From positions 124,001 to 188,000 of the forward strand of contig JAHLJZ010000037.1 in NCBI GenBank assembly GCA_025602915.1: a DNA stretch of 64,000 nt. Reading direction: 5' to 3'. The notes beneath the pieces are model-generated. The model worked only from the letters and a program-made list of their open reading frames with translations, did not search any database and was not told the origin of the DNA. Shown in pieces: positions 39,151-50,600 of this stretch; within the stretch, counting starts at the first letter, position 1, and each line of letters opens with the position of its first letter. A program made the translations under genes and the position numbers. This DNA is from Paraphysoderma sedebokerense (lineage: Eukaryota; Blastocladiomycota; Physodermatomycetes; Physodermatales; Physodermataceae).

Positions 39151-39977
39151 ATGTCAGAGTCTTCTCCCCTTACCGAGTTTGAAATCACACCACAGTGCTA
39201 CTCTCCACAATATCATATTCCTCATGCGATATTGTGGTCTCCACTCCCTGTACTTTCCTGGCTCATCCCTGTCATCGGCCACACCGGTATCGTGTTGATT
39301 GCTTGTACAAGTCTCGAATGACAAAATATGATGACTAAACACTATTTGTTCCGTCACTAGCGATAACGGATTCAAAGGGGAATATTTATGATTTTGCAGG
39401 ACCCTACATGGTTAACGTATGTTTATCCTTTATCGAGTCTGACGCCTGGTCATTGCCAATGGTACTGCAGCTTTCCCCATGATGTTGTTACAATTTTGAC
39501 ATATGTCGATCGTTTCGGATGATTTTATGGGTACTTAATAATGATCCCATGGAACAGGTCAATGATATGGCTTTCGGTGCACCCACGAAGTATGTGCAAC
39601 TGGATATCCCATCTGGTGACTTAGAACACTTCGATCATGCTGTTGAACAGACGAATGTCGAGTTTGGAAATAAAATCGTAGGTACTTTACTTTTGGACGG
39701 AACTCATCGTGTTAGACATCCGTGTGAAACATTGGATTCACTGATACTGTATATGTTTCAGCATTTCATAATTACCCAGAATTGTCATTCCCATACTGCC
39801 AGGGTTCTTTCCAAAATTAAATATCGGAGTCATAAATGGAATATGATATGGGTGTGGAGCATCCTTTTGCTTAGAGGTCGATACTTTGGATTCAAGAGTA
39901 TAGTTAAAACGTATCTACCAACAGCGTTTACATGGGGAATATTAGGCTTGATACTCTTTGTGTTCGGTCGAAGGTGA
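39151..39977 (+). CDS. TMEM222: TMEM222/RTE1-family membrane protein
   Basis: Four exons (39151-39286, 39361-39416, 39558-39677, 39762-39977) give 175 residues. Family landmarks: HAILWSPLPVLSWLIPVIGH, ITDSKGNIYDFAGPYMVN, MAFGAPTKYVQLD, NCHSHTARVL, KWNMIWVWSILLLRGRYFG and the terminal hydrophobic segment TWGILGLILFVFGRR. Plant RTE1 acts at the Golgi/ER on the ethylene receptor ETR1; the general role in fungi and animals is not established. The splice between exons one and two was set so that the spacing matches the human protein exactly. Convergent with NDUFA9, 116 bp away. Confidence 0.88.
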
Positions 39978-40093
39978 CACCCAATAAATCAATTATTATG
40001 GTGAATATTCGCCAGGGCCTCTTTATTACTCTAATCACGCTAAGATGTGCTACAAATTACACTCCACAGATATATCAAAAGCTGCCTAACAGT

Positions 40094-41911
40094 CTAGTGT
40101 GATCGAACTGGCTCTCGACCAGGAAGACCGTAGTCTAGAAGAAAGAATAATGAGTATCAAGTCACTCAATTCAAAATTGAGAGTCAAAACGAACCGTCAT
40201 GCTTCCTAAACATCCTAACATACTCTAACGCGTTGTACTCGATATTCCGGGGGTTGATGCCCAAGTCTTCGAATTTTAAGGTATTACTTGAGGGGCTATC
40301 GGAAATGTACATCTTACAACAGAAGAAAGAGATTAAGAACTCTGTTGATACGATTCGACAGACCAAGAGTCTCTTACCCTTTCAACTTCATCTGGTGTCA
40401 TGATCGGGTGAGGTGATAAATTGGCAATTTTGGCGACAAATCTAAATTGTTGAAAGTGAGTACTACTAAAAGCGAGATGCGAAGGCGGCAAACCGAAATG
40501 ATTACTTTGCGGCAAATTTGGGCAGGTAAACATGGGAAGGTGTGCTCTTCGTAAGTTCACAAAATAAATCAAATAGTTGCTGGTAACTGTATTCTTTCGG
40601 CCTTTGAAACTGAACTTGAGCAAGTAGTTCGAGTGGTAAAGGGAACAGGAAAGAGGACAAACCCGTAAAGCTCATAAGTTTTGCCAACAGATTCTTCGTC
40701 TTTCATCATTGTAGCCAAAGCCGTAGCCACATCGCTCACGCAAACAGGTCTCAATGTAGTTTCACCATCATTCATTATCGGTGCCCCAAAAGGCATATTG
40801 GCAAACATAGCCATTCTGTTCAAGAAACGATCCTCATGTCCGTAGATAGTACTAGATCGAACGATTGTGGCATCTGGAAATTCTTCTCTGACGGCTAATT
40901 CGCCTACAAACTTGGTTTTGAGGTACATAGAGGGAGAGTCTGCAGAGGCGTTGAGGCAAGATAAATGAATCAGTCGGGGGACTCCCTCTTCACGACAAAG
41001 CTTGGCGATCAGGCGGGGCCCATCAACATTAACGTCTGTATAATTGAAATTTTTTGTTTCGTAGTTTCGCGAAATAAGATTATAGACGACATCGGAATGG
41101 CGAATACATTCGGCAAGAGATTTTTCATCAAAGAGGGAAAATTTCTATCGTAACAGAAAGGCACGGAAGGAGAGCATGACATTAACAAAAAGAACGGGAA
41201 ACGTAGAGACTCTATTGAATCATACATACTAGTGGCACAATCTGTCCTAAATCTCCCATCAACTGCAAGTGGCGTCTATCATCTTTTTCACCTCTGTACG
41301 GAGTGACGACTTGAGTTCCAACTTGACCTGATAAAAGGCGAAGGAACCAAGGGTATCGGAAGTCTTGTAAGTTATTTTGAAGGAGGCAACTAATCTAATA
41401 AACATATTTTCAAGCGCCACTCACCTAATCTATTTACTAAATAGCGACCCACGAAGCCAGAACAACCAAATACAGTCGCAATATGCCCAGAGACAGATGA
41501 TCTACCGCCAGGGCCATATCTAATCAAGACTTCCCCTGTAAGTTTGTTCGTTTGTCGAGCAGCATAGAACGCGGTGAGAGGATTTATATAATTTTGGGTG
41601 AAAATGAAACGAGTCATGTAAAAAGCAAGGTAATGAGATTATTTAAGATCCGACAGGTGAAGTATTGTACATTATTAAAACAGGCGGAATATGTTTTACC
41701 TGTACTTTTCCGCTTCACAACATCACTACTATGGCGCTGTAGAGCAATATCGTTGTTCAGTAACTATTGTATTACTCATGATTAGAAGAATGAGATACCG
41801 ATACACACCACGAACGATTTGAGCACTTTCATCAGCAGAGAAGGGAAGAACTGTCAGCGAACGCAGGGTAGAAGGGGCAAAGAGAAGAGCAGCACATACC
41901 CGAGGGAGCAA
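40094..41911 (-). CDS. NDUFA9: complex I accessory subunit NDUFA9 (39 kDa)
   Basis: NAD(P)-binding short-chain-dehydrogenase-like subunit at the matrix arm/membrane arm junction of respiratory complex I. Begins [19 protein letters not shown], a typical mitochondrial presequence, then [20 protein letters not shown] (Rossmann loop), [75 protein letters not shown] and [17 protein letters not shown]. The 3' end likely uses an extra exon after HDG (acceptor TTCTTCTAG) giving [13 protein letters not shown] and a stop at 40094; reading straight through would stop at 40184. Divergent from MRE11 with 202 bp between starts. Confidence 0.92.
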
Positions 41912-42036
41912 CGCAGAAAGATGACGAGAGCGATGGAATCATTTGTGCATGCCAGATATAATGTATGTTAATGTCTGCCGTATATCCACTGTCGACAAGA
42001 GTTGTTAGTAAATGTCTTTTTTTGCGGCCGTAACAG

Positions 42037-42046
42037 ATCACGTGAT
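42037..42046. promoter_or_regulatory. ATCACGTGAT palindrome in NDUFA9/MRE11 divergent promoter
   Basis: Ten-base perfect palindrome about 69 bp upstream of the MRE11 ATG and 127 bp upstream of the NDUFA9 ATG, in a promoter only 202 bp wide. The same core occurs at GFM1. Confidence 0.45.
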
Positions 42047-42113
42047 TCCCTCTTCTTCCTGCCTGGCCACTGTGTAAAGCAATGGTTGAATACATCGATG
42101 CGACCTTGCAACC

Positions 42114-45100
42114 ATGACTGGCGACCCAAATCCCTCGTCCTCCTCGGACTTCCCGTCGGAAGATGTTATCTCCATTCTCGTCGCTACAGACAACCATCTT
42201 GGCTACATGGAGAAAGATCCTATCCGAGGAAACGACTCCCTGAGGTCCTTTGAAGAAATCCTCATAGTGGCCCAAGAGAGACATGTAAAGAAGACTTCTA
42301 TCAAGACTTATTTCCATTCCTGCTATTTTAACTGATCTTCATGGATTTCGTAGGTTGATATGATCCTGCTCGGTGGCGACCTTTTCCATGACAACAAGCC
42401 GTCGCGCAAAACTCTTCACGGTTGCATGGAACTTCTTAGAGCATACTGCATGGGTGAAAAACCTTGCGAAATGGAGATTCTTAGTGATGAAAGTGTAAAC
42501 TTTCCCAACAGGTACTCTTTGGTTCCGTCCACTAGTTTATATTCTCTGAATTGAGATCTTCAACCGCATTTTCGCAATGTCTTTCTGATGGCGCCAACTT
42601 TTGTGCAGATTCGCAACCGTTAATTACAAAGACCCGAATTTGCAGATAGGAATTCCTGTCTTTTCAATACACGGGAATCATGACGATCCATCTGGTGTAA
42701 GTTTTGCTTCCATTCTCAAGTAGCATTCGCCTTTGTCCTCGGGCGATGCTTCGTCTTTTGCTCATCCTGAACCCTTCTATACCGTTGATTAGGACGGAAA
42801 TCTTTGCGCCCTCGACCTTTTGAGCATATGTGGACTCGTGAATTATTTTGGTAAATCGAAGGAGGTGGATAACGTCACGGTCAATCCAATTCTACTTCAG
42901 AAAGGTAAGACTGAATTGAATATCAATACCCAATACGGAAGCCTTAACTGCGTTGTATACAGGTCAAACTAAGTTGGCGCTGTACGGACTCGGTAACATC
43001 CGTGATGAACGGCTTTATCGTACATTTGTGAAGAAAAAAGTCAAATTCATGAGACCACGGACAGACCCCAATGATTGGTTCAACCTTTTTGTGATACATC
43101 AAAATAGGTAGCTTCGGTCGTGAAAACCATTATTTTTTATTATTTGTTAACCCTTTTTATCTAGAGTCAGACATACTGGCACATCTTATGTTCCCGAATC
43201 CTTCCTAGAATCCTTCCTTCATTTGGTTCTCTGGGGACACGAGCACGAGTGTCTGATTGACCCAGAACAGAGCGCAATACAAGAATTTTACATCAGTCAA
43301 CCCGGGTCATCAATTGCTACAAGCTTAAGTGAAGGAGAAGCAAGATCAAAGTATGCGTCTTGCACCATATGTTAGCCTCTAGCAGTGCACTGATAGGTTT
43401 TATGCTCCTCTTACAATCACAAGACATATAGGACTATTTAAAATTCATAAACAAGGATTTCGATTCGAGAAGATTCGGCTTCGATCTGTCCGACCATTTA
43501 TTCTGGATGAAATCATGTTGTCTGCTGTCGACGGATTACATCCTTCGAATACTAAAAAGTTGAATGAGTTTTTGGTGAACAAAGTATGATATTGCTTTGC
43601 TTCTATTTCATGCCAATCATATGTATACTAACAGGCCTTAATCACATAATGCCATTATAGGTGAATGCACTTATTGATGAAGCAGTTGATGACTGGAAAC
43701 AGCTTAATATGGCCGCGAAACGGTCTCTTAAACGGAAACGACAACAAGGGGTAGACGAAGACGGTGAAGACGGCATCGAGGACGTCGAGGACGACAGTGA
43801 TGTTCCATTACCGCTGGTTCGATTAAAGGTATTTTAAACTCACCTTTCGGGGTTTTCGATGTATATTTACTTGATTTTGTAGGTGGAATATAGCGGAGGA
43901 TTTACGACATTTAATCCCTCACGTTTTGGGCAGCAATTTGTGAACCGAGTTGCCAATCCGAAAGATATCATTCACTTCTATCGTAAACGTCAAGCATACA
44001 AGCCGTCTGATGGTTGGTTTCATTTCTGTCTGAAATTTATTATTAATAACAGACGCAACAGGTCTAACACCATTGCTCATGAATTTGGTAGGAGTCAAAT
44101 CGAAAGCCGGGACAGAAATCGATCAGCCGAATCTGGACGCATGTTTACCTGAGCGACTAGAAAAATTTAGAGTCGAGGATTTGGTGAATGAATTTCTTCA
44201 AGCGCAAAATCTACTCATATTGCCTGAAAATGCGCTAAGCGAAGCAGTGAAAGAGTTTGTGGAGAAAGACGATCGTGATATCATTAAAGAGTATGTCGCG
44301 TTATCAAAACGTAGCTGGTACCTATAAGCGATTAATCAACTGCATCATAGCTTTACCACTGAACATCTTGAAGGAACTTGGAAAACGCTGGAGGATGGAA
44401 ATGTTAGAATAGATGAGAAAGAAGAAGACCTGCTAAAAGAATACGTGTGTAACTTTTGTTGACTCGGTTACACGACTTTGCGGTTAATCATTTGATTTTG
44501 ATCAGGTTCAAGCTCATAAACAAACCAAAGTGACACAGTTCGCCCACGAAACAGCGACGAAAGGTACTGTCACTCTTCGGAAAGACGGCACTCGCCCACT
44601 TCGACGTGGATCGGATGATGACGACAATTATGAAGACGAGGATGCCATGGATATCGATGTTGACAGTGCGTCAAAGTCCAAAAAGAAGAAAGCAACTCCC
44701 AGAACTGGTACTGCTCGTGGACGAGGAAGAGGAAGGGGAAGAGGTGCAAAAGCGACCGCAGGGTCTGCAAGCAAAGGAGGGCGTAACGTTTGTAATTCCT
44801 TGTTCATGGTATCAAATCCATTTTATCGCGGACAACTCACAAATTCATCGCAGAAGAAAGACGAGTCTGAAGTGGAAGAGTCCGAAGATGAAATACTGGA
44901 CGTCAGTAACGACGAGAACGGTGCTGCCGCCGACGATATCGAAGAGGACATCGTCCCTCCCTCATTGCCTCACATTAAACAACTCCCTCCAGCTATGACC
45001 AGGTATCATTCGATGACTGCTCAACAATTTTCTCACGGGTTACTGATGTTCTATTTCTTGGTTCTCAAAGTAAAACAAAGCGAGTGTACTCAACTCTGGC

Positions 45101-45419
45101 TAGTGTCAACAAAAGAGGGTCGTCAAGCACAAGTAACAGAACACGACAAAGTACCCTCAATTTCGGGGCTTCTCAAAGTAGTCAAAATCCTAGTTTGGTG
45201 AATATGACAGGTTTAGTCGTACGTAAGATATCTCGAGTTTCCTTCCTCCATGCCTGACTTCTAATCATACACCATTGTTCCTTGTACTTCGTTATCGGAT
45301 CTTAGGACTCGGGACCTACTTCTACGCCGTCAGCGGCGGCATCTGCTGCAAGTTCAGGTGGAAGACGCCTGCCCAGTGGATTTGCCGGCGGCAGTAAAGG
45401 CCGAGGTCGAAAGCGTTGA
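42114..45419 (+). CDS. MRE11: MRE11 double-strand-break repair nuclease
   Basis: Mn-dependent exo/endonuclease of the MRN complex. Starts [20 protein letters not shown], then the phosphoesterase motifs [46 protein letters not shown] and VLWGHEHEC, with [14 protein letters not shown] and FVIHQNRVRH between. The capping domain follows ([20 protein letters not shown] and [10 protein letters not shown]), then [20 protein letters not shown] and [11 protein letters not shown], the DNA-binding region. The C-terminus is long and low-complexity: acidic blocks, an arginine/glycine GAR motif ([10 protein letters not shown], about 44720) as in animals, another acidic block, and a basic end SKGRGRKR. About eleven exons. 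All catalytic histidines and aspartates appear to be present. Confidence 0.95.
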
Positions 45420-46048
45420 GTCCAATCCATGTCTCTTTTCCACAGTCACGTTATAGAATCCATTTTTCACAGATCTGAGTTACTTGTGGTATAATTGTAA
45501 AGTAGAGTGAGTCAAAGTGTAGAGTAGAGTGTGCCATATTGAAAATAATTTGTTATATATATATTCTTAAATTTCAGAAATTCATATTACTCGCACGCAG
45601 GCGTTTTCAAGTGTGCGCTCTGGGCGGCTGCTGAACGTATGGTTATCACTCTGTTCAGCGTATCACTGTGAAACATTCCGCTAGACCCTTCGAACTAAAA
45701 GGACCATGGATGTGGACAGTTCCTGTCGCTGTTTATTTTTGCATTGCAAGCTTGATCTCATTTCAGAATCTATATTAATCAACAATAGTTAGTCACGACC
45801 GAATATGCGATGTAGTGATCTTGTAAAATTCAGTCTATCAGCCACGCGAAAGTTTTGCAGTTTTCATTATGAAGCACGTTCCGCAAGATAGAGTGGCAGT
45901 TGTCGTCATTCACATTTATAAGTTAGGATTAGGAAGTAGGCCGTGCTGTGGCGATCGCGCGGGTAGTCAGGGTAGTCAGTGCCCTGACTGCAGTGCACTG
46001 AGAGTATCATTCATTCTTATAATCACATTATCCCCTCATAAAAACACC
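45420..46048. other. intergenic spacer MRE11-TXNDC17
   Basis: 629 bp, including a short (TA)n run near 45555. Small upstream ATGs (for example 45869) lead nowhere recognisable. No other feature. Confidence 0.55.
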
Positions 46049-46804
46049 ATGAAAGCAATCCGAGTTCTTACACCATCGCAGTTCGAGTCTACCATACAGT
46101 CCGTTATGGCATCAACCCCGGGCCGTGTGTTTGTTTTGTTCTTTGGTACGTATTCTTGTGGGTGGGTACAACTAATTTTCTCTGCTGTCTGATGAACTGA
46201 TGAACTTTGTAGGAAACGAAAATCCTGAAACACATCAATCATGGGTATCATTTTCGTCTCTTCTACTTGTTTTATAAGGTCATAATTTCACCCCTTAACG
46301 ATACTTTCTTGAAGTGTCCGGACTGCGTCATTGCGGACCCTAAAATTCGAAAAGCATTACTTCAAGCCCAAGACAAGGATTCTTTAACGTTGATTGAATG
46401 CCTGGTAGGAGAAAGAGCAGTGTAGGTTTGATATTTCTTTTTTCACTGAGATCGTTTGCATGATGGCGATAGCTAAAGGTCAGGGTAAATTGGCTGCGCA
46501 GGTAGAAGGTTGGATGATAATAACTCACAATATTCTCAATTCGTAATAGATGGAGGTCTCCAGATAATTATTATAGAACGCATCCGCTTATTAAGTTATC
46601 CGCTATACCAACCTTATGCAAATGGAGCAAGGTACGAATCTTTCCTTGCTTTGGCGTTTGTCCCTAGTGTTCAACTTGAACTTACACGTTTCTTACAATC
46701 GTCATACAAAAATGTCATAATTCATAAAGGCAGGACCTCAAGGGAAACTTGTGGAGGATGATTGTGTCGATGATTTGAAGTTAGCAGATTTTGTCAAAGC
46801 GTAG
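46049..46804 (+). CDS. TXNDC17: thioredoxin-like TXNDC17/TRP14
   Basis: Cytosolic disulfide reductase of about 14 kDa acting on small disulfides such as cystine and on selected proteins. Six exons (46049-46145, 46213-46244, 46315-46419, 46502-46542, 46577-46631, 46730-46804) sum to exactly 135 codons. The active site is WCPDC, formed by splicing HQSW to CPDCVIADPKIRKALL. Then LIECLVGERA, LIKLSAIPTLCKWSK with the cis-proline (IPT), and a last exon AGPQGKLVEDDCVDDLKLAD ending FVKA, matching the PQKLVESEC region of the human protein. The small exon at 46502-46542 is the least certain. Confidence 0.88.
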
Positions 46805-47622
46805 TGCTTAAATAGATCAGTGCAGCACCTTTACACTAAGAATTCGAGGAACCGTCATAGACTGTCATAACAATATCTTCATACATATCTTATTGCTTGA
46901 TCCCTGTAAATCAGCTTATAAAGACATTTAGAACATATAATGCAATGGCTTAGCGTTTACAGTAACCTATCGACTTGTTCTGTGAAAGCGGAAGAGAGTA
47001 GTAAGAGAGTCCTACTCCTAGTCAACTCACACATGCCAAGATGCAATCCAGAACATATTTCGGATGACAAGGCGAAGCGTCATGATAACACACGGGCCAG
47101 CTGTTGAGTAATCTCTATATATATGACTATGCAGGTCATGTTGTTTTAAAATCAAAATTATGAAATGCCCATTTTGCTTTCATAAAAGAGATGTCAATTG
47201 TAAAGCTTGCGCGACCTCGGCAGGGTGGATAGAATCATAGAAGACGCGAAGGAAAAACTTTTTTTCCGAGGTGTCAGTGTACAGATTCATGGTACAGACC
47301 GCCGTAGATACTGTATTCCATTCTCATCTGCATATCAATGGGTGTTATGGGCCGAATGAATTTTGGTCAAGTCGGAAGTTCGGAACCTTTCGGGAGTCAT
47401 TATCCTCTCATTGGCAACAGACGTCAACGCAATCCTTTGAGCGTAGTCTACGTTTGACTCCTGTCTGGAATTCACTCATGACTACGAGACTTGGAAGTGG
47501 AGACACTGACACTAAGACTGACTCTCCCTGTCCCCTGACGTTCCAAGTCTGCGGATGGAAATTTTATTTTCAAATTTCGAGGTGGCCGTTTAATTTCAGT
47601 GCTTTATAACACACATAGCCAG
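46805..47622. other. intergenic spacer before the receptor array
   Basis: 818 bp. The last 200 bp are rich in GACT/AGTC words (47440-47550), as is the matching region before copy B (55240-55400), but no clear alignment between them is visible. No gene. Confidence 0.45.
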
Positions 47623-50600
47623 ATGTCACTTTGGAAACACGTCCTCGGTGTCGCTCTTCTGTGCTGGCTTTATTGCATGCCATTCGCGAATTCAAGCACA
47701 ATTCCTTCACCGTATTTTCTCCAAACACTGACAACAAAATCAATTCCCACCGGTGCTGTTGTCGTTGAGTCAGCCGTAAACAGTACACACATCCTTATTC
47801 TTGACAGTTATTACGCTTTACGAGCTTACGCCTACGGCTCAAGTGGAAGTATAGTCTATACTCGAGGGGTAGATGTTAGTCCCTGGTTCCCCAAAACCGG
47901 TTCTTCGTGGTCATATTCTAGGTTTACAACAACTGGAAGTATTACGCTGCATCCCCAGACAGGGGAGGTATTTCTAGCGCATTACTACCCCGATTCCTAC
48001 TATGCTACACTACTCGTGTGGAAACTTTCCCCTCAACTTGATTTCATTACGTGGTTCCAGATATCTCGTGAAGAAAAATACTTCCAGCAACAGGCTAAAA
48101 ATATGCAAGTATTTCATCCTCTTGTGTTGCTCGTCCTAGCCGCCATCTGACAGTGTATCCTCCCGTCTTAGCCGTATCAATCTTTACGCAGAAAACAGAC
48201 TGTTATATGTTGGGATTTACCATAACAACGCTTTAACTGCAGCGGCGCCTGGATTTTTTATTGCAAAGTATAATTTTGACACTAATGGATACAGCAAAAT
48301 TCAGAGCTCAGATAATGCGTTGGCCATCGACTTCGCCTGCAACAGCGTTCCGTTCATATGCGTATGGACGACTTCACGCAGCGTTACAAGATACAGAATG
48401 GACACCTTAAGCTTTGTTCAAAATTCAACCCTCACCTTGGGTGCTACACCAGTGAATTTTGACCCGGTGATCAGAAACTTTGCCAATACTGGAGATTCAG
48501 TCTATTTTCAACGACAATCCAACGACAGTAGCCGATATGTCGTCATGGCGTTAACTTCCAGACTCGGAGTCATGTGGGCAGCGCCATTACCGTATATCGC
48601 GTTCTTTCCACAAATTCCCAGCTACGATTGTAAAATAGACTCCGAGGGGAATATATTCACCGCTTTCACATCAAATATGAACGCGAGTATAGGTCTAGGT
48701 GGTACAGAAATTATAGTGTCCAAGATAAATTCTACATCCGGTTCTCTGTTGTCTACTGTAGCAATATCCACCGCTCGACAAGATAACGTTAGTCGAATTC
48801 ATATTCCGAACAGTAATTCCATACTAGTGACGGGATCTACTGATGGAGATATGTCTTCTCCCTCCACTGCTGTTGGCCGACGAATCTTTCTGGCTAGATT
48901 TCAGCAATTTTCTGTCAGATTTATCCAAACGATTACACCACAACAGATCCAAAAAGGAGAGACTTTCAAAGTTTCTTTTACTTCCCTCCCTTCTGAAGCT
49001 GCGAGCGCTGGGGTCCCGTCTGTAACGTTGCAGAATCGCGCATGCAGCAGTGTCAATTGGGTTAATTCGACAACAATATCAGCTGTTGCACCGACAGGTA
49101 TAGGGAGATCGATTGAGTTGTTAATTGTCTTTTCCTATTTGCCCCATAAACCATCCGTGGTCGACTATCAATTGTCGTACCCTAACCCGGTTATTACTAG
49201 CGTCGCACCAGCACAAGGACCAGCTAGTTCGTATTAGTTATTATTTGTCTTGGCTTTTACATCATCTTACGTATATTCCTCGTTTAAACGATACCAGCTG
49301 GCTTTCCGATCACAGTCACCGCAAATAATCTGGGAGTACCAGTGGTAGACTCTGTGGATGTTACAATTGGTGGTTACCCCTGTGTAAATGTTACCCAAAT
49401 TTCTGCGGACAAAGTTACTTGCAGAGTTCCTCCAGGGACAGGGACACAGTACCGTCTGGTCGTAAGCACGGTGCCAACCATCAGAAGTTTAGACAATGTT
49501 TTCATCTCATACGATCCTCCACTCCTGACGGCTGTTTCACCAACTGTGGGTCCAGCAGCTGGGAAAAGTATCATTCGGATAAGGTAATTCTACATTTCAT
49601 ATCACCATTCTGCATTATTCAAGTGTCTTACCTTGTCGCACACCAGTGGCCAAAATTTCGGCCGATGTCCACAAAACCCGCCATGTTCTTCGAATATATC
49701 GGTCACTATCGGAGGAAAGTCGTGCTCTTCAGTTTTATTGTACAGCGATGTTTATGCTTCGTGTGAAAGCCCGGCAAATATAGGCGCAAATCATTCTGTT
49801 ATCATTAATGTGGCCGGGCGAACCGCGCAAAACATATCAGCGCTGTATTCTTATGAACGGCCAGCTATAAGTTCGCTCGTTCCGTCTACCGCTTCAAACC
49901 CAAATCCAGTAAGTTATTATTGGATTCCCTATTGACATCTTTTGAACACTTACTCATGCCGCTAAGCAGACGATATACATTGAGGGCGCAAACTTTGGAA
50001 TCTACGAAATCAGGCCCGTAGTCCAGTTGCTTAGCGAAAATGGCACTTTCGAATGCCCAACCGTTACATGGAAAAGCGATTCCGGTATTAAATGGTAAGG
50101 CTCGGGTTAAAATAGAGTTCCATCGACCATTTTTAACTGTGCCGCGGCCACGTAGTGATTTCAACAATGTGTCTCTCCCGATGGACGTAACATTTCTGGT
50201 GACGGTTTCCGTTGGGGGGCAGCTTAACCGAGAAAATCAGAACGCAACGTTTCGAACTGGTGTAATAAACAGTCCTCCATCTGCTCAACAATGCTCCATC
50301 ACCATGCTGGAAGACACAGTAACCGTTATACAGTTGCAAGGGACGGATCCAGATTCAGGAGACGTGGTGCAGATGTACGTCCTTTCGGCTCCAGAAAACG
50401 GGCAACTGTACCAATTCTCTCCGACGGCACTGAATTCGAAAGGACAACCCATTGATCCCTCGTTGTCGCCAATCCCTGTCTCAGATTCTCTCGGTCGTGT
50501 TGTATATATCCCTCAAGCGGAATATAACGGAAATGATATATTTATATTTTTAGCCAGAGATCAGTATCTGACAGGTAGCTCATTTCATAGAACCTTGTAT

